Made by a program: the position numbers and the translations under genes. Under the pieces are notes generated by a model, which was not told the origin of the DNA, searched no databases, and worked only from the letters and a program-made list of their open reading frames with translations. From Parabacteroides sp. PF5-6 (GTDB taxonomy: Bacteria > Bacteroidota > Bacteroidia > Bacteroidales > Tannerellaceae), in contig NZ_JAQFIN010000014.1 in the NCBI RefSeq assembly GCF_029504695.1, forward strand, positions 29,903 to 93,902: a stretch of 64,000 nt of DNA. The letters run 5' to 3'. Below, one piece after another: positions 33,722-41,567 of the stretch (the stretch's first letter is position 1; each line of letters opens with the position of its first letter).

Positions 33722-34080
33722 ATTATCCTGTCAATCAATCGATATTCCTGCAGATAGCCGATCGAATATGCGATCGTATCCTGAGCGGGGAATACAAAGC
33801 GAATGAGCGTATCCCGTCGGTGCGTGAGCTGGCGGTGGAGATGGAGGTGAACCCCAATACGGTCATGCGTTCTTTCGAGCGCCTGCAATCGCATCAGATT
33901 ATCTATAATAAGCGGGGGATCGGTTATTTTGTGACCGATGAAGCCGAATCAGAAATCCGGCAGATGCGTTACAATCAGTTTGTGGAAGAAATACTACCCA
34001 CTGTTTTTAAAGAAATGGATCTCTTGGGCATGGGGATAGATGAACTGGCTGAGATTTATAATCGCGATAAAACGCAGTAA
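33718..34080 (+). CDS. GntR-family regulator, YtrA subfamily
   Basis: This 120-residue regulator has a winged helix-turn-helix (about 8-78) with SIFLQIADRICDRILSGEYKANERIPSVRELAVEMEVNPNTVMRSFERLQ, the standard GntR pattern, and only a short C-terminal dimerisation tail, which is the mark of the YtrA subfamily. It is the last gene of the ABC operon and probably represses it by binding the palindrome at 32173-32192. The ligand would be whatever the transporter handles. A HigBA module follows on the opposite strand after 5 bases. Confidence 0.92.
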   Translation: MNYPVNQSIFLQIADRICDRILSGEYKANERIPSVRELAVEMEVNPNTVMRSFERLQSHQIIYNKRGIGYFVTDEAESEIRQMRYNQFVEEILPTVFKEMDLLGMGIDELAEIYNRDKTQ

Positions 34081-34085
34081 ACGGA

Positions 34086-34451
34086 TTAGACGCCAAGTAC
34101 TATAGAAGCATCAATATTCAGATTTTTACTGATGCTTCTTGCTACTTGGTAGGTTGGCTCAATCTTCCCCGATAGAATTTCACTTATCCGAGAAGGGCTA
34201 ATGCCAATGAGTTCGGCTAACCCTTTTTGAGTCAGATTCATTTCGTACATTCTCAATTTGATGGTTTCCGTCAATGATGGAGCGCCGATAGGGTAGTGTT
34301 CATCTTCATACTCCTCTACAAGATTGGAAAGCAGCTCCAGCTCTATTGAGTCTTTATTGTCAATAGGCGTTTCATTATTTACAATGCAAAGGAGTTCTTC
34401 TATGCGTTCCATTACAACATCGTATTCTTTTTCTGTTTTAATCTTTGCCAT
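34086..34451 (-). CDS. higA: HigA-type antitoxin
   Basis: This 121-residue protein is an antitoxin of the HigA kind. The C-terminal half is an XRE helix-turn-helix domain (TIKLRMYEMNLTQKGLAELIGISPSRISEILSGKIEPTY), and the N-terminal half is an acidic helical region (EELLCIVNNE, LLSNLVEEYEDEHYP) typical of COG5499 antitoxins. It follows the toxin gene after 5 bases, the reversed toxin-first order found in higBA modules. It should bind and silence the toxin and repress the promoter at 34783-34813. Confidence 0.9.
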   Translation of the reverse strand: MAKIKTEKEYDVVMERIEELLCIVNNETPIDNKDSIELELLSNLVEEYEDEHYPIGAPSLTETIKLRMYEMNLTQKGLAELIGISPSRISEILSGKIEPTYQVARSISKNLNIDASIVLGV

Positions 34452-34456
34452 AAATC

Positions 34457-34753
34457 TTATATTTTAGAACAGTCATCTATCTCATCGTATTCCTGGTGTG
34501 TACCGATAAATCGGATATACACTGTTTTGACTTTAAATAAAATCCTTGCTATCAACCGATACGTATTACCTTTTATATTAAAGACATAATTATCATTACC
34601 CACTGAGTCAACGCTATTGAAGGTCTTTCTTACATCACTGAAATGACTCCATTCAACCTTTTTAGTTTTTGTATACCATTCCTCTAAAGGAGCTTTGGCA
34701 TCCGTATGTCTCTCATAGAAATCAACTAATGGTTTCCTTTTGATAATCCTCAT
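34457..34753 (-). CDS. higB: HigB-type mRNA interferase toxin
   Basis: This 98-residue protein matches the HigB branch of the RelE superfamily, ribosome-dependent mRNA endonucleases. Recognisable parts are MRIIKRKPLVDFYERHTDAKAPLEEWY, the FSDVRKTFNSVDSVGNDNYVFNIKGN block and RLIARILFKVKTVYIRFIGTHQEYDEID, where the (F/I)GTH.EYD motif is the family signature. The gene is intact and paired with higA, so the module is probably functional. Confidence 0.92.
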   Translation of the reverse strand: MRIIKRKPLVDFYERHTDAKAPLEEWYTKTKKVEWSHFSDVRKTFNSVDSVGNDNYVFNIKGNTYRLIARILFKVKTVYIRFIGTHQEYDEIDDCSKI

Positions 34754-34782
34754 CGATATAGTGTTTAAAGCTAAAGCTTATG

Positions 34783-34813
34783 CAAAGATAAAAGAACTGT
34801 TCCAGATAACAAA
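34783..34813 (-). promoter_or_regulatory. Promoter of higBA
   Basis: On the minus strand TTTG (34813-34810), 19 bases of spacer and TATCTTTG (34790-34783) fit the consensus fully. The toxin start codon lies 30 bases downstream. AAGCTAAAGCTT-like symmetry between promoter and start could be the antitoxin operator. Confidence 0.8.
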
Positions 34814-34908
34814 ATAATCTTCCTTATTTTGTATTTCTTTGGAACGTTTAATCTCTTTCTTATTCGTAGGTTAGTTAAAGCAATATAAAACAGGTGCACA
34901 GAAAAAAC

Positions 34909-34945
34909 AGATGACCGCAGATATATTATTAATCTGCGGTCATCT
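34909..34945. repeat. Short inverted repeat related to the 5529-5760 element
   Basis: AGATGACCGCAGAT (34909-34922) and its exact complement (34932-34945) form a 14-bp stem with a 9-base loop. The word content (GATGACCGCAGAT) resembles the 29-base arms at 5609 and 5681. It lies downstream of the yegP-like gene and may act as its transcript end. The outer ATCTGTG words at 34953-34968 pair weakly with CACAG before it. Confidence 0.6.
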
Positions 34946-34985
34946 TGTTTATATCTGTGTTATCTGTGTGCTGAAAATATATGTT

Positions 34986-35330
34986 TTACGCTTTGCCCGT
35001 GGTTGTCAGATCGACAACTACAGCCTCAGGAGCATTTTTCTTTACCGAAGCAATGCCGTTGTTCATTGCCGCTTGGCTATTGTACATCTCACTGGTACCA
35101 ACAATCTGGCCATTGGATGATTTCAAATTGAAGAATACCCGATTGTCTTTGGCTACCTTCTTCTCGAACCGTTTCTCGTTCTGGCTGTTCTTGCGCACGG
35201 ACTCAATACCTTTTTTGCAGCTGTATTTTGCTACATAACCTTCACTTGTGAGGATGATCTCCCCATTACTTGCTTTCAGATTAAACTGAAATTCTCCATT
35301 TTTTCTTTTTGTTATCTCAAACTTTGCCAT
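34986..35330 (-). CDS. DUF1508/YegP family protein
   Basis: This 114-residue protein consists of two DUF1508 repeats: residues 1-54 (FEITKRKNGEFQFNLKASNGEIILTSEGY, GIESVRKNS) and 59-108 (FFNLKSSNGQIVGTSEMY, GIASVKKNA). The family (E. coli YegP) is small, soluble and widespread, and its role is not firmly known. The gene stands alone between the HigBA module and the giant activase gene, on the same strand as the latter. Length and repeat number are normal. Confidence 0.9.
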   Translation of the reverse strand: MAKFEITKRKNGEFQFNLKASNGEIILTSEGYVAKYSCKKGIESVRKNSQNEKRFEKKVAKDNRVFFNLKSSNGQIVGTSEMYNSQAAMNNGIASVKKNAPEAVVVDLTTTGKA

Positions 35331-35406
35331 AATAAAAATAATATATGTTTATATGTATCTGATAAACACTTGATACCGGCAATTAGTTTAAAAACAGTTG
35401 TTTCTC

Positions 35407-38400
35407 TTATTCGTAGGCCAGCATGAAATGCAAGCGGTTCTGAAGATTTACCTCAGCTATACCCCCGTCGATATCCAGATAAAGGATGTTCATTTGCGGG
35501 TAAAGCTTTTTCATTCGTTTCTCCACCCCACGGGCAACAATATGGTTGGCGATGCAACCGAACGGCTGGATACATACTACCTTATTCACACCCTGGCGGG
35601 CATACGTAGCCACTTCCGCAGGAATAGACCAGCCTTCGCCAAACTGATTCGAAAGGTCGACGATCTCGGAGGCATATTCCGCTTTCCGGAAGATGGATTC
35701 GGAAGGCTGATAGAAACGGAAGTTCTGCATACTTTGCTCATAACGTTCCATCTGTTTGTTGAGGTATTTCCAGGCGAGTGGCTGGAATATCTTACGGAAG
35801 AGTGTATCCCGGTCCAATCCGTTTTGAATATTCACCCGGGCATTCACGAAATAGGGGAGTACGAAGTCCATAATGGGTGGTGTCTGTACTGCCATGCCTT
35901 TGGAACGCAGCCATTCGGTGATATGAGCCTGACCGTAATTATTGTATTTCAAATAGATTTCACCAATAAGGGCAACGGTAGTAAAAGAACGGTCATGGAT
36001 AGGAATCTGGTTGAAGTCGGCTACAGCCTGTTCCAGTAGTTTGTCCAATAGTTTGTGATCATTCTTCTGTACGGCTTTCACACCGAGATCGATGTAGAAG
36101 TCAAAGAGCTTCTGTGTTTCTCCTTTGTTTTTCTCCCGGATGGTGATCGCGCTATACATCTTCTGAATCGCATCGGCATAGAGTAGGGCGCAGACAATGA
36201 TATGCACAATTTTAGCCACGGGTACTTTGAAAGCGCTTTGATCGTTCTGGTACACTTCGCCTGTGCTGACGGCCAGGACCGGGATGTGTCCGTAGCCGGC
36301 ATGTTGCAACGCCATTTTGATTTGGGCGATATAGTTGGTTGCCCGGCATTGCCCGCCGGTTTGTGTGATGGCCACAACGGTATTATCCAGATCATAGTTT
36401 CCCGACTGCAGCCCCATGATGATATCACCCACGATCAGGGTCGAGGGATAGCATACTTCATTGTGTCCGTACTTCAAACCAATCTCAGCCGAGGCTTTTG
36501 ACGATTTAGGCAGGTTCACCATCTTGTATCCGGCCAGTTCTCCGATCGCGGGAATAAAAGGAGAGATATAATCTGCAAACCAGGGGATGAGGATTGTCTT
36601 TTTCCGGTCTTCTTTGCGGTAAGTGGTGGCGTATCCTTCAAAGGTCGCCTCCGAGATGGGTGTATCAGCCACGTTAGCTGCTTTCAGTGATTCAATCAGA
36701 GAGCGCAGGCGCAGACGGATCGATCCCGGACTGGCAATCTCATCGATACGCAGGATCGTATGATTCTTACCGGCCTTTTTCATGATCTCGCCGATCTCAT
36801 CCATAAAGAAAGAGTCGGGGCCGCAGCCGAAGGAGTTCAACTGGATCAGTTGCACATTATGCGGCAGCCGGGCCACTTCCATCGCAGCCTGTACCACCCG
36901 GTTGGGATACGACCATTGCGAAACGAGATTCAATTTGCCGAATCCCTTTTGCTGGGTTTGGCGGAACACATCATCGGTAAACACATACGCACCCAGGTCG
37001 GATAGGATTTGCCCTACCTTCTGATGGATCAACGGATCGGCATGATACGGACGTCCGGCAACAACAAAGACAGGCTTCTTTTCTTCAACGGCTTTGTCGA
37101 ATAGATCTTTCTGTACTTCTGTCAGCCGGTCTTTAACCTTATCGCGTTCCAATAAGGCTTCGCGGAACGCTTTTTGGAACACCGATTTAGTAATGCCAAA
37201 GCTGGCGACATAGTCAAAGCAAGCCGTTTCAAGTGCTTTGTCATTACTGAAGGTAATCACCGGTTTATCCAGCATGATGCCAAAGCGTTCTTCCGGATGG
37301 ATAGCACTTCGGATCACATCGGGGTAACCGCTGACGACCGGGCAATTATATGAATTGTTCGACGCCTTGAATTCTTTCTCTTCTTTGGGAATGATCGGAT
37401 AAAAGATGCGATCGACTCCCGACTCCGCCAGGGCAAGTATATGGCCATGCACCAATTTGGCCGGGAAGCAAATGTTTTCGGACATCACACTGCCCACACC
37501 CTTTTGATACAATGTAAAGGTCGATTCCGGCGACAGTACCACCTTGAAACCACATCCGGTCAGCAGGCGATGCCAGAAAGGGTAGTTCTCAAACATATTC
37601 AATACGCGCGGGATACCGATAACCGGTAATGCCGTGTTGATCTTTTCCGGTTGTTCTTCTTGTTGGAATAAGATTTCGTTCTTCTTTTCAAAGGCATTGT
37701 ATCCCTTTTCCTGAGCCGAGTTTGTATTGAAGAATACCTTCTCGCATTTATTGCCGGCGTACGAGGTGTTGCCATTGACGAACTTAAAACGCAGGACGGC
37801 GCATTGGTTTGTGCATCCTTTGCATTGCAGTTCTTTGGTTTGGATTGAATTCCTGTCGGGCAGCGCTTCTTTTCCGGTGAAAACCATTTGCCCTTTTTCC
37901 TGTCTCCACATTTTTTGTGCGTATAAAGCTGCGCCCAAAGCTCCCATCAATTCCGGATGGTCGGTCGAGCTGACTGTCTTTTCCGATAATTGTTCCAACA
38001 CCCGGTAGACCGCGTCGTTGCGGAACGTGCCGCCCTGCACGACAATATGCTCACCCAATTGGTTCAGGTTGTTTATCTTCAATACCTTATAGAGGCAGTT
38101 CTTGACGACGGAATAGGCCAGACCGGCGGCGATATCTCCGAGATCCGCGCTTTCGCGCAAGGCCTGTTTCACCTTAGAGTTCATAAACACCGTGCACCGT
38201 GAACCCAGGTCGCTGGGATATTGGGCGCGGCAGGCGGCCTCCGAGAATTCGGGTAACGACAGGTTCATTGTCGCCGCGAAGTTCTGCAGGAAAGAACCGC
38301 AACCCGAAGAACAGGCTTCGTTCAGTTCGATATGGCTGATGATGCCGTGATCGATAAAAAGCGATTTGATGTCCTGGCCTCCGATATCCAATACGAAGCT

Positions 38401-39663
38401 GACTTCGGGGTCGACGTACTGCGCGCCGGAAAGATGTGCCATCGTCTCGACAATGCCATGATCCAGATTGAGTGCCGAACGCACCAGGTCTTCTCCGTAT
38501 CCGGTGACGGCGGAGCTAAGGAACTCAAAGTCTACCTTTTTCTCCTTTGCCTCTTGATAGAACTGTTCCAGGCCGTCGAGTACTTTTTTCAACGGATTGC
38601 CTTCGTTACCCGAATAATAGGTGTAGATGATCTTGCCATCTTCCTTCATTACCAGGATCTTGGTGGTGGTAGAGCCTGAGTCTATGCCCAGAAAACAGCG
38701 GACAGCTTTCTCCTTTCCCAACTCTTCCCGATCCAGCTTCTTTATTTTCCGGTTTCTTTTCCAGGCGGCATATTCTTCCGGGCCGCTAAAGAGAGCCGGT
38801 AGTGTCTCTTTTTGATGTTTACTGTTTACATTCAATATGTCAATCAGACCGGATAGATCGGTCAAGGCCTTGTTCTCTTCGGTCTGTGTCAACGCGCAAC
38901 CTAAAGCCGGGAAATATTCTCCGTTCTCGGGAAGGATCAGATCCGATTCGTCGACATGGATCAACGTGCGGAACGCATTGCGCAAGGCGGGGATAAACGT
39001 CAATGGGCCACCGATGCAAAGAATCTTCGGCTGAATATCATAGCCCCGGGCAAGCGAGGTGATGCACTGCAAGGCGACTGTATGCAGGATGGATGCCGAG
39101 ATATCGGCTGTCGGCACGTTCCGGCAGATCAGGTTCTGAATATCCGTCTTGGCAAACACGCCACAGCGGGAGGCTACCGGATAAATCTTTTCGTACGACA
39201 AAGCCTGCTGCCCTAATTCTTCGATAGAGATGTGCATCAGGTCAGCCATCTGATCGATAAAAGCGCCTGTTCCACCGGCACAGCTACCGTTCATGCGGAT
39301 ATTGGGTTGCTTGCCGGGTTCGAAAAAGACCATCTTGGCATCTTCACCGCCTAAGTCGATCAGTACGCGCGTTTCCGGATAGAATGTATTGACCACCTCC
39401 GTAGCTGATACCACTTCCTGGATAAAAGGAATTCCGGTACGCTCGGCGATGCCCAGACCGGCCGAACCCGTGATTTGAATCTTATATTGCGCGTGTGGAA
39501 ACGCTTGGGCGATTTGCGTTAATTCTTCCGCTAAGATCGGATGGATATTCGCTTTATGGCGGCGGTAGGTTTTGTAAACAATCCCGTTCTCCTGGTTCAA
39601 CACAATCAATTTGAGCGTAGTGGAACCTACATCAATACCTATATTATATGTACGACTTTCCAT
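35407..39663 (-). CDS. Giant acyl-CoA dehydratase activase-related protein
   Basis: This 1418-residue protein combines modules of the 2-hydroxyacyl-CoA dehydratase system. Two ASKHA ATPase activase domains are present: one at about 7-270 (GIDVGSTTLK; NGSCAGGTGAF with C128) and one at about 322-590 (GIDSGSTTTK at 326; NEACSSGCGSF with C451 and C455). The paired cysteines near NGSC/ASRC and CSSGC/GSRC resemble those that hold the bridging [4Fe-4S] cluster in HgdC-type activators. A C..C...C cluster (LQCKGCTNQC) follows, then a DUF2229 region (IGIPRVLNMFENYPFWHRLL) and an HgdB-like C-terminal part with many cysteines. Such proteins couple ATP hydrolysis to low-potential electron transfer. The substrate is unknown. 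A TetR gene lies upstream, and a shared operator suggests control by it. Confidence 0.88.
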   Translation of the reverse strand: MESRTYNIGIDVGSTTLKLIVLNQENGIVYKTYRRHKANIHPILAEELTQIAQAFPHAQYKIQITGSAGLGIAERTGIPFIQEVVSATEVVNTFYPETRVLIDLGGEDAKMVFFEPGKQPNIRMNGSCAGGTGAFIDQMADLMHISIEELGQQALSYEKIYPVASRCGVFAKTDIQNLICRNVPTADISASILHTVALQCITSLARGYDIQPKILCIGGPLTFIPALRNAFRTLIHVDESDLILPENGEYFPALGCALTQTEENKALTDLSGLIDILNVNSKHQKETLPALFSGPEEYAAWKRNRKIKKLDREELGKEKAVRCFLGIDSGSTTTKILVMKEDGKIIYTYYSGNEGNPLKKVLDGLEQFYQEAKEKKVDFEFLSSAVTGYGEDLVRSALNLDHGIVETMAHLSGAQYVDPEVSFVLDIGGQDIKSLFIDHGIISHIELNEACSSGCGSFLQNFAATMNLSLPEFSEAACRAQYPSDLGSRCTVFMNSKVKQALRESADLGDIAAGLAYSVVKNCLYKVLKINNLNQLGEHIVVQGGTFRNDAVYRVLEQLSEKTVSSTDHPELMGALGAALYAQKMWRQEKGQMVFTGKEALPDRNSIQTKELQCKGCTNQCAVLRFKFVNGNTSYAGNKCEKVFFNTNSAQEKGYNAFEKKNEILFQQEEQPEKINTALPVIGIPRVLNMFENYPFWHRLLTGCGFKVVLSPESTFTLYQKGVGSVMSENICFPAKLVHGHILALAESGVDRIFYPIIPKEEKEFKASNNSYNCPVVSGYPDVIRSAIHPEERFGIMLDKPVITFSNDKALETACFDYVASFGITKSVFQKAFREALLERDKVKDRLTEVQKDLFDKAVEEKKPVFVVAGRPYHADPLIHQKVGQILSDLGAYVFTDDVFRQTQQKGFGKLNLVSQWSYPNRVVQAAMEVARLPHNVQLIQLNSFGCGPDSFFMDEIGEIMKKAGKNHTILRIDEIASPGSIRLRLRSLIESLKAANVADTPISEATFEGYATTYRKEDRKKTILIPWFADYISPFIPAIGELAGYKMVNLPKSSKASAEIGLKYGHNEVCYPSTLIVGDIIMGLQSGNYDLDNTVVAITQTGGQCRATNYIAQIKMALQHAGYGHIPVLAVSTGEVYQNDQSAFKVPVAKIVHIIVCALLYADAIQKMYSAITIREKNKGETQKLFDFYIDLGVKAVQKNDHKLLDKLLEQAVADFNQIPIHDRSFTTVALIGEIYLKYNNYGQAHITEWLRSKGMAVQTPPIMDFVLPYFVNARVNIQNGLDRDTLFRKIFQPLAWKYLNKQMERYEQSMQNFRFYQPSESIFRKAEYASEIVDLSNQFGEGWSIPAEVATYARQGVNKVVCIQPFGCIANHIVARGVEKRMKKLYPQMNILYLDIDGGIAEVNLQNRLHFMLAYE

Positions 39664-39676
39664 ATTGGAGTTGAAT

Positions 39677-39690
39677 TAAACAGTTGTTTA
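39677..39690. promoter_or_regulatory. TetR operator candidate before the activase gene
   Basis: TAAACAGTTGTTTA is a perfect 6-bp inverted repeat around GT, placed 14 bases before the activase start codon. The same half-sites occur at the TetR gene start (40338-40353). Confidence 0.65.
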
Positions 39691-39714
39691 GTTGTATATA
39701 AAAAAAAAGAAGAG

Positions 39715-40374
39715 TTAAGCCTTGATCGCCTGAATTACAAAGCTTTTGACATATTCTTTATGATTCAATAATACCTGATGGTATTCCTCCATCGAGCGCT
39801 CAGCCAAGCGAATGGCAAGCGAACTGAACATAAACGGGAACACGCAGAGGGATAGTACATTCAATAGGAAATCCAATGGAGGTGTCTCCCGGATGGTTCC
39901 TTTTTTGATCTCCTCTTCAAAACGTCGGGAGATAATCGAGAATACCTTATGCGGTTCATGGCGGCCGAACCGTTCAGTCAGCCGTTCGGGATGCTGGTTG
40001 ATCTCGTTGAGGATAAAGATGGGGATCTGCGGATACTCCATCAGTGTTTCGTAGTACGAGTCGATCCAGCACTCAATCAATTCGAAAATCGGGCGGTCGG
40101 ACTGAAGGATCGGAAAGACGCGCTTGATCAAGACATTCAAAGACTCCTCGAATATATACTCGAAGAGGTTGTATTTGGAATGGTAATAATAATTGACCAT
40201 AGCCACATTCGTGCCGGAAGCCGAAGCGATATCCCGGATGCTCGTGCCATTGTAGCCGTTCTTGATGAACAATTCTCTGGCTACCTGAAGGATACGGCCT
40301 TTGACGTCGGTGTAGTCTGTCTCGTTAATCACTTGTTTTAAACATTTGTTTAATCTATAAGCAAAGGAAGCCAT
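39715..40374 (-). CDS. TetR-family transcriptional regulator
   Basis: This 219-residue regulator has a TetR helix-turn-helix at about residues 25-70 (RILQVARELFIKNGYNGTSIRDIASASGTNVAMVNYYYHSKYNLFEYIF) and a variable ligand-binding C-terminal part. An alternative GTG start at 40332 (VINETDYTD) would give 205 residues, and I consider it likely, because the palindrome at 40338-40353 lies between the two starts. The product probably represses itself and the giant activase gene 51 bases downstream of its stop. The ligand may be an acyl-CoA or fatty acid, as for many TetR proteins beside acyl-CoA genes; that is inference. Confidence 0.9.
   Translation of the reverse strand: MASFAYRLNKCLKQVINETDYTDVKGRILQVARELFIKNGYNGTSIRDIASASGTNVAMVNYYYHSKYNLFEYIFEESLNVLIKRVFPILQSDRPIFELIECWIDSYYETLMEYPQIPIFILNEINQHPERLTERFGRHEPHKVFSIISRRFEEEIKKGTIRETPPLDFLLNVLSLCVFPFMFSSLAIRLAERSMEEYHQVLLNHKEYVKSFVIQAIKA
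40338..40353. promoter_or_regulatory. TetR operator candidate at the tetR gene start
   Basis: TTAAACATTTGTTTAA consists of perfect 7-bp arms around TT and shares the TAAACA-N2-TGTTTA pattern with the site at 39677-39690. It lies at the 5' end of the longest reading frame of the TetR gene. Confidence 0.65.
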
Positions 40375-40509
40375 TATCCCTCAGCAAACAAATCATTTCG
40401 GACTTATTTTCGCTAAAGGTTGTTAATAGATGTTGTTTTTCAATCCCGGAGGCGGATTAGCTTAGGGGTAACGATCGGGTCCACTTCGGTGTGACACAGC
40501 TTAGCCACG

Positions 40510-40615
40510 GCATGGCAAAGCTTTGTCACGGGCATGGCAAAACTTTGTCACTGGCATGGCAAAACTTTATCTCTTGCATGGCAAAACTTTGCCACTGGCA
40601 TGACAAAAGTCTTTT
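40510..40615. repeat. 22-bp tandem array, core GCATGGCAAAACTTT
   Basis: Units begin at 40510, 40532, 40554, 40576 and 40598, an exact 22-bp period with four full units and a partial fifth. Each carries GCATGGCAAARCTTT; variation is confined to the last seven bases and a few core positions. It lies in the 434-base space between the divergently transcribed TetR and xylose-regulator genes. The remaining bases of that space hold a promoter (40758-40787) and nothing else I can identify. Confidence 0.85.
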
Positions 40616-40757
40616 ACAAAAGAAAACGGCTGTGAGAACGGGTGTGAGACGGTGTTGTACGCCGTACAATAAGGATCTATCCACATATTGTCGTAAGTAC
40701 ATTGAGTAAGCTGCAATCTATTAGAGTGTTATAAACATATAAAATTGCATATTTCAC

Positions 40758-40787
40758 TTTGTGGTTAAAGATAAATATATATATTTG
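40758..40787 (+). promoter_or_regulatory. Promoter of the xylose operon
   Basis: TTTG (40758-40761) and TATATTTG (40780-40787), 18 bases apart, fit the Bacteroidota consensus. The regulator start codon ATG is at 40809, and the promoter excludes the in-frame earlier start at 40761. Confidence 0.85.
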
Positions 40788-40808
40788 TCGACGTTAATAG
40801 TGTGTCGG

Positions 40809-41564
40809 ATGAAAAAAGAAGAAACCCATTTGTTTAATCCCCATGTCTCGGTCGACTGTGTACTGATGAGTATCGTGGACCATAAACTCTCGGTTTTATT
40901 GGTGGAGCGTTGGGATAAAAGAGGGGAAACCATCGGATTGAAACTGCCCGGCGGATTGATCTATCAGGAGGAAGACCTGGATGACGCGGCTTACCGTATC
41001 CTGAATGAAGCCACCGGCATGAAGCGGGTGCAGTTGAAACAGTTCCGTGCTTTCGGCTCGCCCGAGCGTACGCGCAATAAAGAAGATGTGTTGTGGCTGG
41101 AGAATGCCTCCAATCAGAAGATCATGCAGGCCTATCAGGAGACGATCCGTATCGTAACGATCGCTTACCTGGCGTTGTGCAAGCCCGACCGGAAGGCTGC
41201 CGATACGGAATACGAGAGTATGCACTGGGTGCCGATCGATAACCTGCCGCGCATGCCGTTCGATCACAATCGCATTGTCAACGAGGCGGTGTTTGAGATC
41301 CGCGACTGGGCCGACCGCGAGCCTGCCATTGTCTTTTCTTATCTGCCCAAGAAGTTTACCGCTTCGGAACTGCGCTCGACCTACGAGATTATCTTCAACC
41401 GGAAGATGGATGTGCGCAACTTCGACAAGCGCATGAAAGCCATGTCGTACGTAATCCCTACGGAGGATGTGAAAGAAGGCCTGGCGCATCGTTCGCCCCG
41501 TTATTACCGGTTCGATAAGACGCTTTACAATAAGTTGAAAATAAAACTCAATAAAAACAAATAA
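40809..41564 (+). CDS. xylR: Nudix-type transcriptional regulator of xylose genes (NrtR-like)
   Basis: This 251-residue protein has a Nudix domain (about 10-150) and a C-terminal winged helix (about 160-245, with FTASELRSTYEIIFNRKMDVRNFDKRMKAM). The Nudix box is degenerate: GGLIYQEEDLDDAAYRILNE followed by ATGM, where the catalytic RE..EE glutamates are largely lost. It therefore probably senses a sugar metabolite and is not a hydrolase. Such NrtR-like regulators control pentose genes in Bacteroides. It lies 3 bases before the xylulokinase gene and heads the operon. The start at MKKEETHLF is fixed by the promoter just upstream. Confidence 0.88.
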   Translation: MKKEETHLFNPHVSVDCVLMSIVDHKLSVLLVERWDKRGETIGLKLPGGLIYQEEDLDDAAYRILNEATGMKRVQLKQFRAFGSPERTRNKEDVLWLENASNQKIMQAYQETIRIVTIAYLALCKPDRKAADTEYESMHWVPIDNLPRMPFDHNRIVNEAVFEIRDWADREPAIVFSYLPKKFTASELRSTYEIIFNRKMDVRNFDKRMKAMSYVIPTEDVKEGLAHRSPRYYRFDKTLYNKLKIKLNKNK

Positions 41565-41567
41565 CGT

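Noticed and set aside
40510..40615. CRISPR-like array
   Set aside because: Units abut without variable spacers, and there are no cas genes; it is a plain tandem repeat.
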